Positions 26,843 to 35,352 of a stretch of 64,000 nt of DNA are shown in pieces. The stretch comes from JANQPX01 sp039197065 (GTDB lineage: Bacteria > Pseudomonadota > Alphaproteobacteria > Geminicoccales > Geminicoccaceae). Numbering within the stretch: the stretch's first letter is position 1; the number at the start of each line of letters is the position of its first letter. Where the stretch lies: assembly GCA_039197065.1 (NCBI GenBank), contig JBCCUL010000025.1, positions 1-64,000 on the forward strand, given 5' to 3'. The position numbers were made by a program, and so were the translations under genes. The notes beneath the pieces are model-generated. The model did no database searches. It saw nothing but the letters and a program-made list of their open reading frames with translations, and was not told the DNA's origin.

Positions 26843-28429
26843 GCGCGGGCCTCCCCTCGCCTCCTCCTCCTGGAGTTCGAAGGGCGCAGCGGCGGCAGCG
26901 CCGCCGATCGGCTGGGAGGGATCGTTCAGCCCATGGCAAAGGCCGCTTAGCGGATCCCGGCTGACCCCGGACGGGCAGGAATAGAGTTTTGGAAACACCA
27001 AGAGCTGCGCCACCTCCAGCTCGAATTCTTGGGACAAGGCGCCAAGCACGTCGTCGCCCAGCCTGGGATCGACCCGGATCGAACCGCGGTCGGACGCGTC
27101 GATGCGCGGGTGGTTCATCGCCTCTTCAAGGGTCATGCCGAAGTCCAGCATCAGGGCGGCGATCTGCGTGGTGCAGGGCATGATATGGTTGGCGCCCGAA
27201 GCGCCGAGCGCGAAGATCGCTTCGCCATCCCGCGTCGCGATGGTCGGGCACATATTGCTGGCGTTGATCCGCTTTCGCCCTTCCATGCTGGTGGGGAAAC
27301 CCGGCCTTGGATCGAAATAGCTGACGGCGTTGTTCATGAGGATGCCGGTGGACGGCAGGACCACGCAGCTGCCGAAACGGTTCAGCAGCGTGAAGGTCAG
27401 CGCCACCATGTTGCCGTCGGCATCCACCACTGACAGGTGGCTGGTGCAGCTGCCGACCTCGGTCACGCGCCCGAGCCTCTGCTTATGCTTGCGCCAGGCC
27501 TGATTGAGCGCATCGGCGTAGATCTTCCAACTCTGGGGGCCGACGCCGATCTCCGGCTGGAGATGGCGGCCGATGTGGTCGAGCGTGTCGATCAGGCGCG
27601 GTCCGCCGCTGGTCGGCCCTGCGGTGTGAAGAGAAGCATGTCGGTAATCCGCAGAAAGGGCCTCGCTTTCCAGGAGGTTGTAGGCAGCCAGGTCGTCGCC
27701 ATCGATCCTGCTGCCGCCGGCCTTGAGATCGGATGCCATGCTGTCTGCAAGCCGGCCCCGATAAAAGCTGTCCGGGCCTTCGTCGGCGAGGGTGCAAAGC
27801 GTCTGTGAGAGATTGCCGAGCGGCAGGAACTGTTCCGGCTGCGGCGGTGCACCGTTTGGGAGATAGATGGCGCTCGCCGCCGAATCGCGTCGAAGATCCG
27901 CCATGGCGAGCGCTGTCTGCAGCGTGGTGAACCAGCTGCTGGGCAGCCCACGCTCAGAAAGGGCAATCGCCGGCGAGAGCACGCGATCCAGGCCGAAACG
28001 CCCGTAAAGCTCAAGCGCGCGGGCAAGGCCCATCACGGCGCCCGGCACGCTTATCGAGCGATAGCCCATCTCATTTTGCCGATCGATCACCCCCGGAAAG
28101 CCCATGATGCTCCAAGGAACATCCGGATCGAGGGGGTAGTCGTCGCCGCTGATCGCCGCCGGCAGCATGCCTTGAAAATCGATCACGCGCGCCTGCTTCT
28201 TTTCGGCGAGCCAGACCACGATATAGCCCGAACCGCCAAGGCCGCACATCCAGGGCTCGACCACGCCGAGAGCTAGCGCTGCGGCGACCGCTGCGTCGAC
28301 GGCATTGCCGCCATCCGCGAGCATGCCGGCGCCGGCGCGCGCCGCCAGCTTGTGCTGTGCGGCAACCACACCGGCCGTCGAGGCGACCGCGCGCTTTGTG
28401 ACGGTCCACTGCTCGACGTCGCGGTTCAC
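26837..28429 (-). CDS. ggt: Gamma-glutamyltransferase family protein
   Basis: 530 residues. It keeps the family layout: an N-terminal GGNAVDAAVAAALALGVVEP motif, and the autoprocessing site CTSHLSVVD with Thr329 as the likely nucleophile of the mature small subunit. There is no signal peptide, so it is probably cytoplasmic, unlike E. coli GGT. The short C-terminal region rich in Ala and Glu is unusual. The family also contains acylases (cephalosporin/glutaryl acylase-like), so the substrate may not be glutathione. Confidence 0.85.
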   Translation of the reverse strand: MNRDVEQWTVTKRAVASTAGVVAAQHKLAARAGAGMLADGGNAVDAAVAAALALGVVEPWMCGLGGSGYIVVWLAEKKQARVIDFQGMLPAAISGDDYPLDPDVPWSIMGFPGVIDRQNEMGYRSISVPGAVMGLARALELYGRFGLDRVLSPAIALSERGLPSSWFTTLQTALAMADLRRDSAASAIYLPNGAPPQPEQFLPLGNLSQTLCTLADEGPDSFYRGRLADSMASDLKAGGSRIDGDDLAAYNLLESEALSADYRHASLHTAGPTSGGPRLIDTLDHIGRHLQPEIGVGPQSWKIYADALNQAWRKHKQRLGRVTEVGSCTSHLSVVDADGNMVALTFTLLNRFGSCVVLPSTGILMNNAVSYFDPRPGFPTSMEGRKRINASNMCPTIATRDGEAIFALGASGANHIMPCTTQIAALMLDFGMTLEEAMNHPRIDASDRGSIRVDPRLGDDVLGALSQEFELEVAQLLVFPKLYSCPSGVSRDPLSGLCHGLNDPSQPIGGAAAAAPFELQEEEARGGPRA

Positions 28430-28484
28430 GAAAAGCCTCGCTGTCTATCCTCGATGGCCGAAATGGTGACGTTGGGGGACGCCG

Positions 28485-29987
28485 TCACTCCGAGATGAGC
28501 TTGACCAGCTCGCCTCCGGCCAGGCGCTCGTCAGGCTCGAGACCGTTCAGCACGTCGAACTGCAATTCAGGCAGCCCCTCGACCGCCATCTGACGAGCGA
28601 ACGACGCTTTGCTGTCTCCCGGTTGGGCGCGCACGACCTTGATACGCCTCGGCTGGTAGCGCGCGGCCTCCGAACTGCTCAGCACGCGAAAGCTCTCGAC
28701 GGTCGCCCTTGTTGCACGGGCCTCCGCATTGCTGGCGCCGCCTGGGTTGGTGAAGATGAATCGGTAAATGCTGCCGGGCTCGACCTGAATGGCGGCAAGA
28801 CCGACATCCACCGTCTTGCCGTCTTTGGTCTTGCCTGTGGTGCCGGCGCTGACCGCGGGCAGACCGTCCAGATCGAAACTGTTGATCTGTTTCAGATTCT
28901 GGATCTTGAGCTCCTTCGCCCATTCCCTGGCGACATAGTCACGGAGGCTCGAAGATCGAGTCTTCGCGAAATCGAACTTCAAACCGTTGCCGCTCCTGTC
29001 GCCGCCCAGGACGGCGCTCGGTGTATTCTGCAGGCGATAGCCGTCCGGCGCTTCGAAGGCGAAACGCAGCTCGGGGTGAATGAACTGCCGTCCGCGGACA
29101 AAGCCCTGGGACGGATCTTCGCCATAGACCATGCCATCGATGCGCTGCAGATAGTCGTCGCGGCCGATCCGTCCGGCAGTCGTTTTGGTTTGCGCCGCAT
29201 TTTCCGCGGCGCGACGCACGCGATCCGGGGTTCGTGGATGGGTCGCGAACATGCTGGTGGAGGGGTCTGGCGTGTCCTCCTTGCCTGCGAGCTTACGGGA
29301 AAGCTCACTGTGCTCGCCGAGCTTCTCGAGAAAGGTCGCCATCGCTCTCGGATCGTAGCCGGCGCGGGTCAGGTAGCGCACGCCGAGTTCGTCCGACTGA
29401 AACTCCTGTTCGCGCGAATAGCCGGCAAGATAGGCCTGAGCTCCGGTACCGCCGATCTGCTGCACGGTTCTCGCAAGTTCTCCACCACCGAGCACACCGG
29501 CTAGAACCGCACCCAACGTCACGCCGCCTTGGGCCAGAACGCCACGGCTGTAGCGCTGGGCGGAGTGACGCGCAGTCACATGGCCAATTTCATGAGCTAT
29601 CACGCCAGCCACCTCGGCCTCATTCTCGGCAAGCGCCATGAGCCCGCGCGAAATGTAGACATATCCGCCTGGAAGGGCGAAGGCGTTGACGACGTCGCTG
29701 TTCAAAAGCGTGAAGGTGAAGTCGAGATCCGGCAATTCCGAAACAGCCTGTAGCCTGGTGCCTATCTCGTCGATATAAGCCTCCAGGTTACCTTCATCAT
29801 AGGTCCCACCAAACTGCTGCAGAATTCTCGGATGCTGATCCTTGCCGACCGCCTTTTCCTGTTCGGGGCTCATCGCCGTGAGCTCTGTTTTCCCCGTGGC
29901 GGGATTGACAACCTGGGTGCAGGCACTGGTCAGAGCGAGCGACGAGGCAAGCGCCAGGCTGGCGATCAGTCTTCGCTTGGCAGTCAT
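28485..29987 (-). CDS. M48 family metalloprotease, lipoprotein, BepA-like
   Basis: 500 residues. The signal peptide ends in the lipobox LTSAC (Cys23). The zinc site HEIGH is at 132-136 and the third ligand Glu lies in REQEFQSDELGVRYL. After the protease domain a long linker leads to a domain with QRIDGMVYGEDPSQGFVRG and a C-terminal LysM-like segment (VVRAQPGDSKASFARQ). It is periplasmic, probably in outer-membrane protein quality control. The start overlaps the stop of the SNase-like gene upstream (ATGA at 29984-29987), so the two form an operon. Confidence 0.9.
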   Translation of the reverse strand: MTAKRRLIASLALASSLALTSACTQVVNPATGKTELTAMSPEQEKAVGKDQHPRILQQFGGTYDEGNLEAYIDEIGTRLQAVSELPDLDFTFTLLNSDVVNAFALPGGYVYISRGLMALAENEAEVAGVIAHEIGHVTARHSAQRYSRGVLAQGGVTLGAVLAGVLGGGELARTVQQIGGTGAQAYLAGYSREQEFQSDELGVRYLTRAGYDPRAMATFLEKLGEHSELSRKLAGKEDTPDPSTSMFATHPRTPDRVRRAAENAAQTKTTAGRIGRDDYLQRIDGMVYGEDPSQGFVRGRQFIHPELRFAFEAPDGYRLQNTPSAVLGGDRSGNGLKFDFAKTRSSSLRDYVAREWAKELKIQNLKQINSFDLDGLPAVSAGTTGKTKDGKTVDVGLAAIQVEPGSIYRFIFTNPGGASNAEARATRATVESFRVLSSSEAARYQPRRIKVVRAQPGDSKASFARQMAVEGLPELQFDVLNGLEPDERLAGGELVKLISE

Positions 29988-30805
29988 GGCAGAAACTCGA
30001 TTTGTTTCAGATGGGTGATGTCGATCAGCGGTCCGCGGGATTCCACCAGCACCCCGCGGACCCGAAGTCTCTTTCCGTCGAGGGCTTCTGCGTCGAAGCC
30101 AGTTTTCTGGATCATCTTGCGGTCCAGGCGCGTGGTGAAATCGGTTCGCCAGTCATTACCAAAGTTAAGATAGACGTAGCGCTTGGTCTCGGAAACCCGT
30201 CGAACCCGACCTTCGACCAGCTGCCTCGTTCCGATCCAGTCCGAGAGATCGTCAGCCGCCTTGGGTCTCGACGAAATGGCCTTCCACATCCCCTGCTTTG
30301 CCGCTCTCGCCCGATCTTCCAGGGAAAGCATGGCGTCGATGTCGCTGACCTGATCCACCCCCGACAAAGGATCCACCAACGCCCATCCGGCCGTCAGGAG
30401 CAGCTCCTGCAAGGGAACGCCGTCGACATTTTCGAGGCGCGCGAAAACGCAGCCATAGCGGTCATGCTCGTCAGGCCTGTCGGTTCGTTGGAAAAGATCG
30501 ACGTCCTCGACGAGTCTTTGCCAGGCCGCCCGCCAGCCACGCACATTCGGGGCCATCGGTGCCCGTATTCCCGCAAGGCAAATCTCGTCACCATTCGCAA
30601 GCAACAGACGGCCGCGCTCGCTCACCTTGTCGATCTCGACAACCGATCGGCGGGCATCTGCGGCAGCCTGAACGCTCAGACAGCCGACCGCCACCAGCAC
30701 ACTCAGCCCCGCCACCACCGACCGTAAAACCACTGCAACCCTCACTGGCACAACGTTCCAAGACGGAAACGTTACTACCATAAGGCGACAGAGCCAAATC
30801 GACAT
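29984..30805 (-). CDS. Staphylococcal nuclease-like (SNase) secreted protein
   Basis: 273 residues with the start uncertain; a later GTG near residue 21 gives a better signal peptide (VVLRSVVAGLSVLVAVGCLS). The mature part follows the SNase fold: CLAGIRAPM, HDRYGCVFARLENVDGVPL, LLTAGWALVDP and a C-terminal part with VEGRVRRVSETKRYVYLNFG. The SNase Arg/Glu catalytic residues are only partly kept, so it may be a binding protein rather than a nuclease. It sits upstream of the M48 gene and overlaps it by 4 bp. Confidence 0.75.
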   Translation of the reverse strand: MSIWLCRLMVVTFPSWNVVPVRVAVVLRSVVAGLSVLVAVGCLSVQAAADARRSVVEIDKVSERGRLLLANGDEICLAGIRAPMAPNVRGWRAAWQRLVEDVDLFQRTDRPDEHDRYGCVFARLENVDGVPLQELLLTAGWALVDPLSGVDQVSDIDAMLSLEDRARAAKQGMWKAISSRPKAADDLSDWIGTRQLVEGRVRRVSETKRYVYLNFGNDWRTDFTTRLDRKMIQKTGFDAEALDGKRLRVRGVLVESRGPLIDITHLKQIEFLP

Positions 30806-30905
30806 TCCTTATAAGTTTCGATCTTCTCCCTTCTTTCTTGTCATATCCCCCTGCAATCCACTAAATTCGCGAAGAATCGTCATCAACACATGCCGCCAAG
30901 ACCAC

Positions 30906-30982
30906 GGCCCCGTAGCTCAGCAGGATAGAGCGGCAGATTCCTAATCTGTAGGTCAGAGGTTCGAATCCTCTCGGGGTCACCA
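30906..30982 (+). tRNA. tRNA-Arg(CCT)
   Basis: 77 nt with encoded CCA. Acceptor strands GGCCCCG and CGGGGTC pair; the D-arm GCTCAGCAGGATAGAGC, the anticodon arm CAGAT, TTCCTAA, TCTG with anticodon CCT, and the T-arm CAGAGGTTCGAATCCTCTC are all present. tRNA-Arg(CCT) is a frequent integration site for islands, and accessory-type genes start right after it. Confidence 0.97.
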
Positions 30983-31020
30983 ATCTTTTCAATAGGTTAG
31001 ATGCATATCAAACCGTCGAT

Positions 31021-31060
31021 GCTTCCCAGACAATTTTAATTGGGAAGCACATGGGAAGCA
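31021..31060. repeat. Inverted and direct TGGGAAGC repeats next to tRNA-Arg
   Basis: GCTTCCCA at 31021-31028 pairs with TGGGAAGC at 31041-31048, and TGGGAAGCA recurs directly at 31052-31060, 38-78 bp after the tRNA. Closely spaced copies of this kind next to a tRNA 3' end resemble integrase arm sites of an attachment region, or they may be a simple hairpin. Confidence 0.5.
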
Positions 31061-31081
31061 GTAGACCGTTTTTTTTGGGAG

Positions 31082-31924
31082 ATGTCCGATCCTGTGACGA
31101 TCTATTTCATCGAAACGAAGATCCCGAACGTCGATGACTTCCTAGGCCTTGACGTCGAAGCCGTCGCTCAACTCCTCTTGGCTGAGCTGGTGGGCAGCGA
31201 TAAGCCCATTTCGCTCAACCACTATCTGTATACTCGCTTCGACCAAGCCAAGGAGAGCGGGGCTTCCCGGCTCTATGGTGATGTGCGGCGCGATGAGGTC
31301 AAGGCGGCGATCGCTGAAGGCTGGGGCTGGTTGACCAACCAAGGTCTCCTCGCGCCCGATCCGACGAGCGACAAAGGCAATTCACAGATCATCGCCCGGA
31401 AGGCAAAAGGCCTTTCCACGCCGGAGGCGTTCGAAGCCTACCGCCTTGCTGCCTCAGTCCCTCGAGATTTGTTCCACCCGATTCTGCAAGAGGAGGTTCG
31501 CGCCGATCTCTTGCGCGGGCGCTATGACGTCGCCGTGTTCCAAGCCTTCAAAGAGGTAGAAGTTGCCGTTTGTAAAGCTGCCGAATTTCATCCAGGCGAG
31601 AAGTACAGCACTGGACTCCTCAATGCAGCTTTCGGCACTGATAACGGCAAGTTAACCGATCGGAGAGCTTCGGAAGCTGAACGCAAAGCCCGACTCAATC
31701 TGTTTTCCGGAGCTATGGGCAGCTACAAGAATCCGCTGAGCCATAGGCATCTGAACATCGAGACGCTTCGAGAGGCGGTCGAACTCGTGATGGTGGCAAG
31801 CCACCTCTTACGCATCGTTGATCGCATCAAGCACGACAGGGGAATGCAAGATATACTGAAGGCGGCTAAGAGACTGACCGAGGTCGCCAACGAAGCGGCT
31901 GCCAGCATGAAATCGGGCGATTGA
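31082..31924 (+). CDS. TIGR02391 (Ymh) family protein, HEPN-like
   Basis: About 280 residues from the ATG at 31082 (MSDPVTIYF); GGGAG directly precedes it, and a TTG at 31040 is an alternative. The family core is in the C-terminal half: DLFHPILQEEVRADLLRGRY, DVAVFQAFKEVEVAVCKAA, LLNAAFG, and NLFSGAMGSYKNPLSHRHLN. The last is the position of the R-N-x(n)-H motif of HEPN-like RNases; here Arg is Lys, so activity is doubtful. Such genes occur on islands and near restriction or abortive-infection systems. It sits directly after tRNA-Arg. Confidence 0.75.
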   Translation: MSDPVTIYFIETKIPNVDDFLGLDVEAVAQLLLAELVGSDKPISLNHYLYTRFDQAKESGASRLYGDVRRDEVKAAIAEGWGWLTNQGLLAPDPTSDKGNSQIIARKAKGLSTPEAFEAYRLAASVPRDLFHPILQEEVRADLLRGRYDVAVFQAFKEVEVAVCKAAEFHPGEKYSTGLLNAAFGTDNGKLTDRRASEAERKARLNLFSGAMGSYKNPLSHRHLNIETLREAVELVMVASHLLRIVDRIKHDRGMQDILKAAKRLTEVANEAAASMKSGD

Positions 31925-32096
31925 GCGAAAACCACCCCACCACACCCGCAGCGCATCATCGCCCCGAGGCGGCTGTGGGGTCGATTGGTGGCGCCGGGCT
32001 GGGAGCGATGGAATGCTAACTGCTGCCTCCCCAGTTTGGCCGGAGAGACAATGCGCCTAGTCTCTATTTCTCCCACTATGCATAGAGAGGCGCGTT

Positions 32097-32702
32097 ATGA
32101 AGACTTGGCATTTCCTCGTGATTGGCGTTGTAACGATCACTATCTCCTCTGCCTACACAACCCTGCTGGTTGTTCAAAGCTGGCCTATCGGAGACATGTC
32201 GATCAGAAACGCCGCCCTATTTGGTGACAGCTTCGGCTTCCTTAACGCCTTTTTTACTGGCGGAGCATTCCTGCTGGTTCTTTGGACGATAACGATTCAG
32301 CAGCGGGAACTCTCGCTCCAAAGGGAAGAAATGTCCAAGATGATCTCCCAGCAGACTCGGCAAGCTCATATAGAGCTTCTCAGGTTCTCGATGGGTGATG
32401 AAGACCTTTCTTTAGTTTGGGGGAGCAAGATCAGCGATCCCATCGAACTGAAGCAAACAATGTATGTTAACCTTATACTTTCGCACTGGCATATGGTGTT
32501 CAATGACGACCTGATATCAGAACCAGAATTAGAACATCTTCTCGACCGACACATGAAAAGAAGCCCGCACTTTCGCTCGTTTTGGCAGCGAAATCGAGCA
32601 TCTCGCGCAGAGTTTGCAAGCCTGACCAAGGAACAGATGCGCTTTCACAAGCTCGTAGAGGCGGCCTACGAAAAAGCGATTACAGAGCCAAGCCAGGCGT
32701 GA
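32097..32702 (+). CDS. DUF6082-like membrane protein
   Basis: 201 residues. Two hydrophobic segments occur in the first 65 residues (LVIGVVTITISSAYTTLLVV and FTGGAFLLVLWTITI), then a coiled segment (QQRELSLQREEMSKMISQQT), and a soluble helical domain (LVWGSKISDPIELKQTMYVN, SHWHMVFNDDLISEPELEHL). I recall this from DUF6082-type proteins, mainly of actinobacteria. No known function. It follows the TIGR02391 gene with a 172-bp gap and likely belongs to the same accessory set. Confidence 0.65.
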   Translation: MKTWHFLVIGVVTITISSAYTTLLVVQSWPIGDMSIRNAALFGDSFGFLNAFFTGGAFLLVLWTITIQQRELSLQREEMSKMISQQTRQAHIELLRFSMGDEDLSLVWGSKISDPIELKQTMYVNLILSHWHMVFNDDLISEPELEHLLDRHMKRSPHFRSFWQRNRASRAEFASLTKEQMRFHKLVEAAYEKAITEPSQA

Positions 32703-32776
32703 TTTCTTCAACATCAGCAAACCGACGTTTGCTTGGAAAACTCCAGCAGGGTCTTTCTCTGAATCCGAACAGTTAA

Positions 32777-32786
32777 CCCCCCCCCC
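32777..32786. repeat. C10 homopolymer tract upstream of a secreted-protein gene
   Basis: Ten consecutive C flanked by TTAA on both sides, 28 bp before the ATG at 32815. Tracts of this length slip often in replication, so the distance between promoter and start could vary between cells. A second C10 tract is at 41239-41248. Confidence 0.6.
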
Positions 32787-32814
32787 TTAACCACGCCACG
32801 CCTACCATGCCGGC

Positions 32815-33174
32815 ATGCGTATCCTGTTCCTGTGCCTGATCGGTTCGATTGCCGCCCTGCCGCTATTCGCCGATGAGCGCGATCACCAGGACGAGCCTTG
32901 CGCCAGCATGCGCCAGGAGGTGTCCCTGCCCAACGGCAGCCGCGCCGACTGCCTGAGCAGCACCCACGCGATCGAGGTCGAGTTCTCGGAGAACTGGGCC
33001 GAAGGGCTTGGCCAGGCGCTTTCCTATGCCGGATCGACGGGGCTTCGGCCGGGGATCTTCCTGCTCTGCCGTGAGAAGCCGCGGAAGTGCCTGGTGCATC
33101 GCTTGCGCCTGGAGGAGGCCATCGCGGCCTGGGAGCTGCCGGTGGACGTCTGGGCGCATGATGAATTTCGGTAG
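32815..33174 (+). CDS. Small secreted protein, PD-(D/E)xK nuclease-like
   Basis: 119 residues with a Sec signal peptide (residues 1-20). The mature part has SLPNGSRADCLSSTHAIEVE and NWAEGLGQALSYAGSTG, a pattern I know from small exported proteins: an Asp in a strand, then E-x-E on the next strand and a helix after it, compatible with a restriction-endonuclease-like fold. Whether it cuts nucleic acid is not established. It is monocistronic with a C10 tract before it. Confidence 0.65.
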   Translation: MRILFLCLIGSIAALPLFADERDHQDEPCASMRQEVSLPNGSRADCLSSTHAIEVEFSENWAEGLGQALSYAGSTGLRPGIFLLCREKPRKCLVHRLRLEEAIAAWELPVDVWAHDEFR

Positions 33175-33465
33175 CTCGAGCCGCATTCTCATCATGGCTC
33201 ATCATCAGCGGCAGCCGGCACCTACCAGATAGGGTCGTGACGGGTTCGGCGTTCAAGCAGTGCGGATAGTGTCAAAATGAGACAATGGCGCCTGGCTGCA
33301 CCGTGGCGACGTGCGGTTGGCGGTCTGCTTAGCGGGTAGGATTACTGCCTCTAGGCTGATTCACCCTTCGTGCGAACTTCTGCCTCTAGCGCGTTCAGGC
33401 GTTGAGGCAGAAATGTGGGCTAAGCGGTCATCGGGATTTTACCTCGATGACCGCGTCGGCTCTGA

Positions 33466-34728
33466 TCACCTAAATTCGAACGCTTCGACATGAATGCGTT
33501 TGCGTTTTACGCCTTCTTTCCTGAGGTCTCTCATGAGTCCATCGACCATCGGCTTGGGTCCGCAGATGAAATACTCATACTCCGAGAGTTGATCAGGCAA
33601 TCTCTCCTTCGCTATGTCGATACGTGCGAAATCACCTTCGTCGGAAAAGAGAGGATAAAGGGTTACGTTGCCAAGGTCGGCAGCGAAGGATTTCAGCTCG
33701 TCAAGAAAGATAGCCTCCTCCTTGTTCCGGGCGGCGTAGGCGAAGTGGATTTCCCGGTCGTCGCCTTCTTCCATTGCCCGGAGTTTTGACAAGAAAGGCG
33801 TCAGGCCAATACCGCCGGCAATCCAGACTTGCTTCCTGCATTCGGCCTCCGATGCATCGAACCGTCCGTAGGGGCCGCGGACCATGACGTCGCCGCCTGG
33901 CTGCAACTCCTCACGAACCTTTCTGGTCCAATCACCGAGGACCTTCATGGTGAACCGCAGACGGTCCTCGCCAGGGGCGCTGGAAATGGTGAACGGATGA
34001 GATTCCGACCACTCCTTGCCCTGGATCTCGACAAAGGCGAATTGACCAGGTTTGAACTTCAGCATGTCACCAACCGGTTTCAGCACGACCTCAGTCGCCC
34101 TTTCCAGAGAGTTCACCGCCTCGATGGTGAAGCGCATGGCCGTGCGTTTATTCATGCCGAACATCGTGTAAATGAGTGCGACGGTGCCAATCAGCGCGGC
34201 GATGATCAACAGAATGCCGGATGCGCTGAAGCGTTCAAAGAAGATGCCAGGTGCATTCATAAAGTGCCCGATGACCAGAATATAAACCAAGGCCATGACC
34301 TTGTGTGGATTCCGCCACCGGGAGTAGCTGATCTTCCTGTTGAGAGCGACGAAGAGACCGATCACCAGCAGGACCATCGAGGCCATACCGATCTGCGCCG
34401 ATGGGAAGGTTGAATTCAGGAGTGGGTCGACGCTAGCTGGCAGCTCTTTCGGGATGCTGAAGAAATGCACCAGGGCGAAGACTGCCGTGAACGTACCCGC
34501 TACGCGGTGGACCTGATACATCCGATCCAGCCCACCAAATATGTCTTCAAAGACTTCCAACCGCGTCGCCAACACCACCGAGCAGGTCATCAGCAAGAAA
34601 CCGATACCGCCCAGAAGCGTTGACATGGTGGTCCTGACGGCATGTTGCTCAGGGACGAAGGCGAGATGCAACAGGACGAAGGCCGCAATTAGGGCGATGA
34701 TGGCATTGATGCCTTGTAGACGTAGCAT
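33466..34728 (-). CDS. Ferric reductase-like membrane flavoprotein (FRE/NOX family)
   Basis: 420 residues. Residues 1-195 have six membrane helices with His74, His88, His142 and His155 placed for two haems. The FAD-binding motif HPFTISSAPGED is near residue 244 and the NAD(P) motif with WIAGGIGLTPFLSKL near 300, then YFICGPKPMVDGLM. It should pass electrons from NAD(P)H across the membrane to ferric iron or an unknown acceptor. It is preceded by a small DUF1772-like membrane protein (12-bp gap) and an AraC regulator, forming a likely three-gene set. Confidence 0.88.
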   Translation of the reverse strand: MLRLQGINAIIALIAAFVLLHLAFVPEQHAVRTTMSTLLGGIGFLLMTCSVVLATRLEVFEDIFGGLDRMYQVHRVAGTFTAVFALVHFFSIPKELPASVDPLLNSTFPSAQIGMASMVLLVIGLFVALNRKISYSRWRNPHKVMALVYILVIGHFMNAPGIFFERFSASGILLIIAALIGTVALIYTMFGMNKRTAMRFTIEAVNSLERATEVVLKPVGDMLKFKPGQFAFVEIQGKEWSESHPFTISSAPGEDRLRFTMKVLGDWTRKVREELQPGGDVMVRGPYGRFDASEAECRKQVWIAGGIGLTPFLSKLRAMEEGDDREIHFAYAARNKEEAIFLDELKSFAADLGNVTLYPLFSDEGDFARIDIAKERLPDQLSEYEYFICGPKPMVDGLMRDLRKEGVKRKRIHVEAFEFR

Positions 34729-34740
34729 GATCCCGCCTAC

Positions 34741-35205
34741 TTATTTGCTGGCTGGAATGCTGGCATATCCGGCGCGTACCGCGCAGAAGAGGCCGAGAAT
34801 TCCGATGACTGTCCGGAACCAGTGCATCTGTTGCCACGTTGCAAGTTCGGCGGTGATGGCCTCAGTACTTAAAGTTCCACCAGCAAGAAGCGCGTTGGCA
34901 GAGCCGAAATAGATCGGAACAGTTACAAGCATGATCAGCGTGGCTGCGGCACCAGCCGCAAGCCAAATCCGGTTCGGAAGCTTCTTCCAGAGAGAGAGCC
35001 CGGCCGCCAAAACCATGGAGCCTGTTCCCAGGATCGTCAGGACGATCATGGTTCCGGCCACTGTGGGCAGGCTTGTGCTAAATGCTTCTGTGAACTCGGC
35101 GGGATCCAGTGAGCGCCAGTAAGGCACAAGCCCTGCTGCGATCAGGACCATGCCTCCAGCCAAAAGTCCAAACATGGTGGTCGCCAGTTGTGAAAGTGCT
35201 TTCAT
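34741..35205 (-). CDS. DUF1772-like four-helix membrane protein
   Basis: 154 residues from the ATG at 35205, which has a strong AAGGAGA ribosome site upstream. Four hydrophobic segments occur (MFGLLAGGMVLIAAGLVPYW, LPTVAGTMIVLTILGTGSMV, AAGAAATLIMLVTVPIYFG, FRTVIGILGLFCAV), with a W-x-x-x-H-W-F-R-T motif before the last helix that fits DUF1772/anthrone-oxygenase-like proteins. Function is unknown. It lies upstream of the reductase gene and is probably co-transcribed with it. Confidence 0.7.
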   Translation of the reverse strand: MKALSQLATTMFGLLAGGMVLIAAGLVPYWRSLDPAEFTEAFSTSLPTVAGTMIVLTILGTGSMVLAAGLSLWKKLPNRIWLAAGAAATLIMLVTVPIYFGSANALLAGGTLSTEAITAELATWQQMHWFRTVIGILGLFCAVRAGYASIPASK

Positions 35206-35352
35206 CGTTGTTTCTCCTTTGGTTGCGGTTCGCGTGACTTCAGGCCGCAAAGGATCAGCCGTTGCAGCGCATCGGTGAGACTTCGCTTGGTTGTGTGTGA
35301 TGGCGGGTCCTCAGATCATCCCAAGGGGCTGATCACGGATGTTTCCCGAGAC

